From contig JANUWF010002273.1 of the NCBI GenBank assembly GCA_026120185.1, positions 665,001 to 729,000 on the forward strand: 64,000 bases of DNA. The letters run 5' to 3'. The first letter of the stretch is position 1. Every line of letters starts with the position of its first letter. The notes under the pieces were generated by a model that worked only from the letters and a program-made list of their open reading frames with translations, was not told the DNA's origin and did no database searches. This stretch comes from Voacanga thouarsii. Its lineage: Eukaryota > Streptophyta > Magnoliopsida > Gentianales > Apocynaceae. Of this stretch, positions 61,208 to 64,000 are shown piece by piece. A program made the translations under genes and the position numbers.

Positions 61208-62718
61208 TTTTTACCAAAAGAAATGTTCTTTAAGAATGCCTAAGATTTTTGCAACACTAAAATGCCCCATTACCCCCACTATGGGCCTCCCTAACTAGCA
61301 ACACCTTAATGGATCCCTTTAGCACACAAAGCCTTGCCTCCCTAAATAAGAAATCATCATGCCTATAATATTTAGCAAATGTACTTTTCTCACAAGTATG
61401 GAAAATATCCCTAAACTCCTCATCATCAACATACAAATATTTCACAAGCTCAAAACCAAGAAGTTTAACATCTAAAAAGTTTAGTAATACATACATTCGA
61501 AAGAGTGCATCCGCTATCACATTTTCCTTACCCTTCTTGTATTGAATGACATATGAAAATGTCCCAATAAACTCCATCCACCTTGCATGCCTCTTGTTCA
61601 AATTTTATTGACTCTTAAGGTGTTTAAGGGTCTTATGATCGGTATGAATAACAAACTCTCTTGGCAAAAGATAATGTTGCCAATATTCTAGGGTCCTCAC
61701 CAAGGCAAAAAGCTCTTTATCATAGGTAGAGTAATTGAGGGCCACCCCGAACAATTTCCCACTAAAGTATGCAATGGGTTTTCTATCTTGGGTCAATACC
61801 ACACCTATTCCCACCCCACTTGCATCACACTCTATCTCAAAGGCCTTCTCAAAATTAGGAAGAATAAAAATTGGAGCTTGGCTCAATTTATCATTAAGGG
61901 CTTGAAAGGCTTATTGTTGGGCTTCTTCTCACCTAAATCCCACCTTTTTCTTTACCACTTCGGTTAGAGGGGCTGCTATAGTACTAAAATTTTGGATGAA
62001 TCTCCTATAAAAGCTAGCTAGCCCATGGAAACTACGGACTTGAGTAATGGTAGTAGGGGTTGGCCAATCTTGGATAGCTTTCACTTTTCCCTCATCAACC
62101 TCAATCCCTTTGACACTCACAACATACCCAAGGAATGTAATCCTCTCCAAACAAAAAGAGCACTTCTCAAGGTTAGTATACAATCTCTCCATTCGGAGGG
62201 CAACAAGCACAATTTGAACATGATTCAAATGATCTACATATGATTTGCTATAGATTAATATATCATTAAAGTACACAACAACAAATTTTTCAATGAATTC
62301 CCTCAAAACATGGTGCATTAATCACATGAAGGTACTAGGAGTATTAGACAATCCAAAGGGCATGACAAGCCACTCATACAACATTTGTTTAGTTTTAAAA
62401 GCCGTTTTTCATTCATCCCCTTCTCTTATTCTAATTTGGTGATAATCGAATTTCAAATCAATTTTAGAGAAAATGCATGCACCAAATAGCTCATCAAGCA
62501 AGTCATCTAGCCTAGGAATGAGATAGCGGTATTTTTACTGTGATATTGTTGATAGCACGACAATCCACATACATATGCCATGTCCCATCCTTTTTGGGCA
62601 CCAAGAGAACCGGAACCGCACATGAGCTTAGGCTCTCTCTCACATGTCCCTTTTCAAGCAATGTCTTTACTTGCTTTTGTAACTCCTTGGATTCCTCCGG
62701 GTTGCTTCTATATGCCGG
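61208..62718 (-). pseudogene. gypsy-2 reverse transcriptase and RNase H, broken
   Basis: RT begins near 62718 with LVPKKDGTW-YVDCRAINNIT, then many stops. 62318-61929 carries VVYFNDILIYS, where the first catalytic Asp of YFDD is Asn, and FLGYVVS. RNase H follows (61886-61605): [41 protein letters not shown]. 61601-61257 carries the connection toward integrase. The Asn alone would inactivate polymerisation. Confidence 0.87.
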
Positions 62719-64000
62719 TTAGTTGGGGATAACGGCTCCAGGCACAAAGTCGATTTGATGCTCAATCCCTCTTATGGGTAGTAGTCCTCTAGGCACCTCC
62801 TTTGGAAAAATGTCTTCAAATTCTTGAAGAATAGCTGCAATTTCATTAAGCAAAGACAATGTAGAATCATTAGTAGAAATATAAGAACCTTTGCATAAAA
62901 GAAGAATAATCGGTTCCTTAATTTCTATAGCTTCTATTACCTCACTTTCTTTTGCAAAGAAATTCACTCTTTTTTTACCTCCCATCTCTTGTCCTTACTC
63001 ACTCTTATCCTTAATTGTCAAAGGTACTTGTTTGTCCATCCTCTCTCTCAACTCTTTTTCTATCCTCTCTTGTTCTTTCCTCTTAATTTCTTGTTTTTGC
63101 TTAACATCTTGCGCTCCTTTTTTTATTTCTTTCTCCTTCATGATTCTTTGATCTTTGTTCACCTCACTAGGGGCCATAGGGGTAAGGGTAAACTTAGTTC
63201 CCTTCTTAAGTAGGGAATAAGTATTCTTCCTCCCATCATGCTTAACATGTATATCGTATTGCCATGGCCTTCCTAGGAGCAAGTGACCTGCTTGTATGGG
63301 TACCACATCACATAGCACATCATCCTTGTATTTTTCCATCTCAAAAGATACCAGAACTTGTTTGTTTATTCTCATTTCCCCGCTATCGTTCAACCATTGT
63401 AATTTGTAGGGCTTGGGGTGTTTAATCCAACTCATGTCCAATTCTTCAACCAAATTTGCACTAATCACGTTAGTGCAACTCCCACTATCCACAATGACAC
63501 TACAAAGGGTCTTGTTGATTAGACACTTAGTGTAGAAAATGTTCTCTCTTTGTTGGTGATCTTGATCCTCAATAGCTTGTAAATTTAATGATCTTCTTGT
63601 GACTCACACCAAAGAGTATTCTTGACCAACAACTTCCCCCTTCATCACTTTCCTCGTCTCTATTTCCCTCTGGTCTCCTTGGTTTCTTCTCCCTCTTCTT
63701 CCTCGTCGATAGAAACCTCATCATAGGGATTAGTATACATCGTTCTCTTGCTTGGACACTTATGGGAAGTATGTTCATATCCAAGGCACTTAAAATACTT
63801 GATATCCCTATTCCTTTGGGACCTCTCCATGGCTTTTCCCTTGTCCTTGTTCCATCATTCCCTAGGTTTCCAACCCTCCCTAGGCTTCCAATCCTCTCTA
63901 GGTTTCCAAGCCTCCCTTGGTTTATTGAAATCCCTTTGAAGGCTTAGGGGCTTCATATTTCTTAATTGGCACCTTACTAGTAGTGTTGGGGTTTAGAAGT
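62719..64000 (-). pseudogene. gypsy-2 gag end and protease, broken
   Basis: Near 63755-63800 a zinc knuckle reads YFKCLGYEHTSHKC, the first Cys replaced by Tyr. Protease starts at 63492 with MDSGSCTNVISANLVEELDM and HLLLGRPWQYD, then a Lys/Glu-rich linker ending at 62995. 62985-62719 continues to LQEFEDIFPKEVPRGLLPIR, the usual lead-in to RT, with a stop at 62719. Tandem short repeats of a Trp-Lys-Pro type lie at about 63860-63935. Confidence 0.82.

Larger units (their letters stand above)
57465..64000 (-). mobile_element. Ty3/gypsy element (gypsy-2), 3' part, interrupted
   Basis: A minus-strand element whose 3' LTR abuts the broken LARD LTR at 57464/57465. From right to left: gag end, protease, RT, RNase H, integrase, C-terminal tail and 3' LTR. 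The 5' part lies beyond 64000. A copia solo LTR (58659-60370) splits the integrase C-terminal region. No chromodomain was recognised. All genes are broken. Confidence 0.88.

Overview
This window is eukaryotic, AT-rich plant DNA (a dicot-like nuclear genome), and almost all of it is transposable-element sequence. The evidence is plant-type Ty1/copia and Ty3/gypsy polyproteins, CACTA (En/Spm) transposase pieces, tRNA-primer sites, long LTRs, and one spliced class III peroxidase gene with short introns. No bacterial operons, CRISPR arrays or organellar genes were seen.

Region 1 (1-37394) is one old CACTA element on the minus strand that later insertions have cut into pieces. Its right terminus (TAGTG) is at 37394 and its left terminus lies outside the window. 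Into it went: (a) a plus-strand Tekay/Del-like Ty3 chromovirus, of which only the pol end and a long 3' LTR are visible (1-6386); that LTR carries a copia solo LTR (2842-4249, TSD GTGGG); (b) a minus-strand copia element with both LTRs (6677-16145); (c) a 3.2-kb Ty3-type solo LTR (17491-20714, TSD TCTAC); (d) a minus-strand SIRE-like copia element with both LTRs (21217-35579, TSD AATTA). Element (d) itself holds a copia solo LTR (29565-33001, TSD CATCA), which holds a further solo LTR (30603-32133, TSD GTTTT). Removing these insertions in silico rejoins the interrupted host reading frames at three junctions, which independently confirms the boundaries.

Region 2 (37395-44395) is the only apparent host-gene territory. 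A four-exon class III peroxidase gene on the minus strand (38257-39596, 320 residues, all catalytic and disulphide residues present) has a TATA box and AT-rich flanks.

Region 3 (44396-51469) begins with a short BED-type zinc-finger fragment cut by a CACTA-like terminus with subterminal repeats (44588 onward). It continues with a 1.12-kb sequence in tandem (about 2.3 copies) and a long compound CTT/ATT microsatellite.

Region 4 (51470-64000) is a second nest. A non-autonomous Tat/Athila-type element (LARD-like, tRNA-Asp-type primer site, no pol) has its 3' LTR interrupted by a minus-strand Ty3 element (57465 to beyond the end). That Ty3 element's pol is split by a copia solo LTR (58659-60370, TSD CATCC).

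Nearly all element genes are pseudogenes with stops, frameshifts and lost catalytic residues. The peroxidase is the only gene that looks functional.
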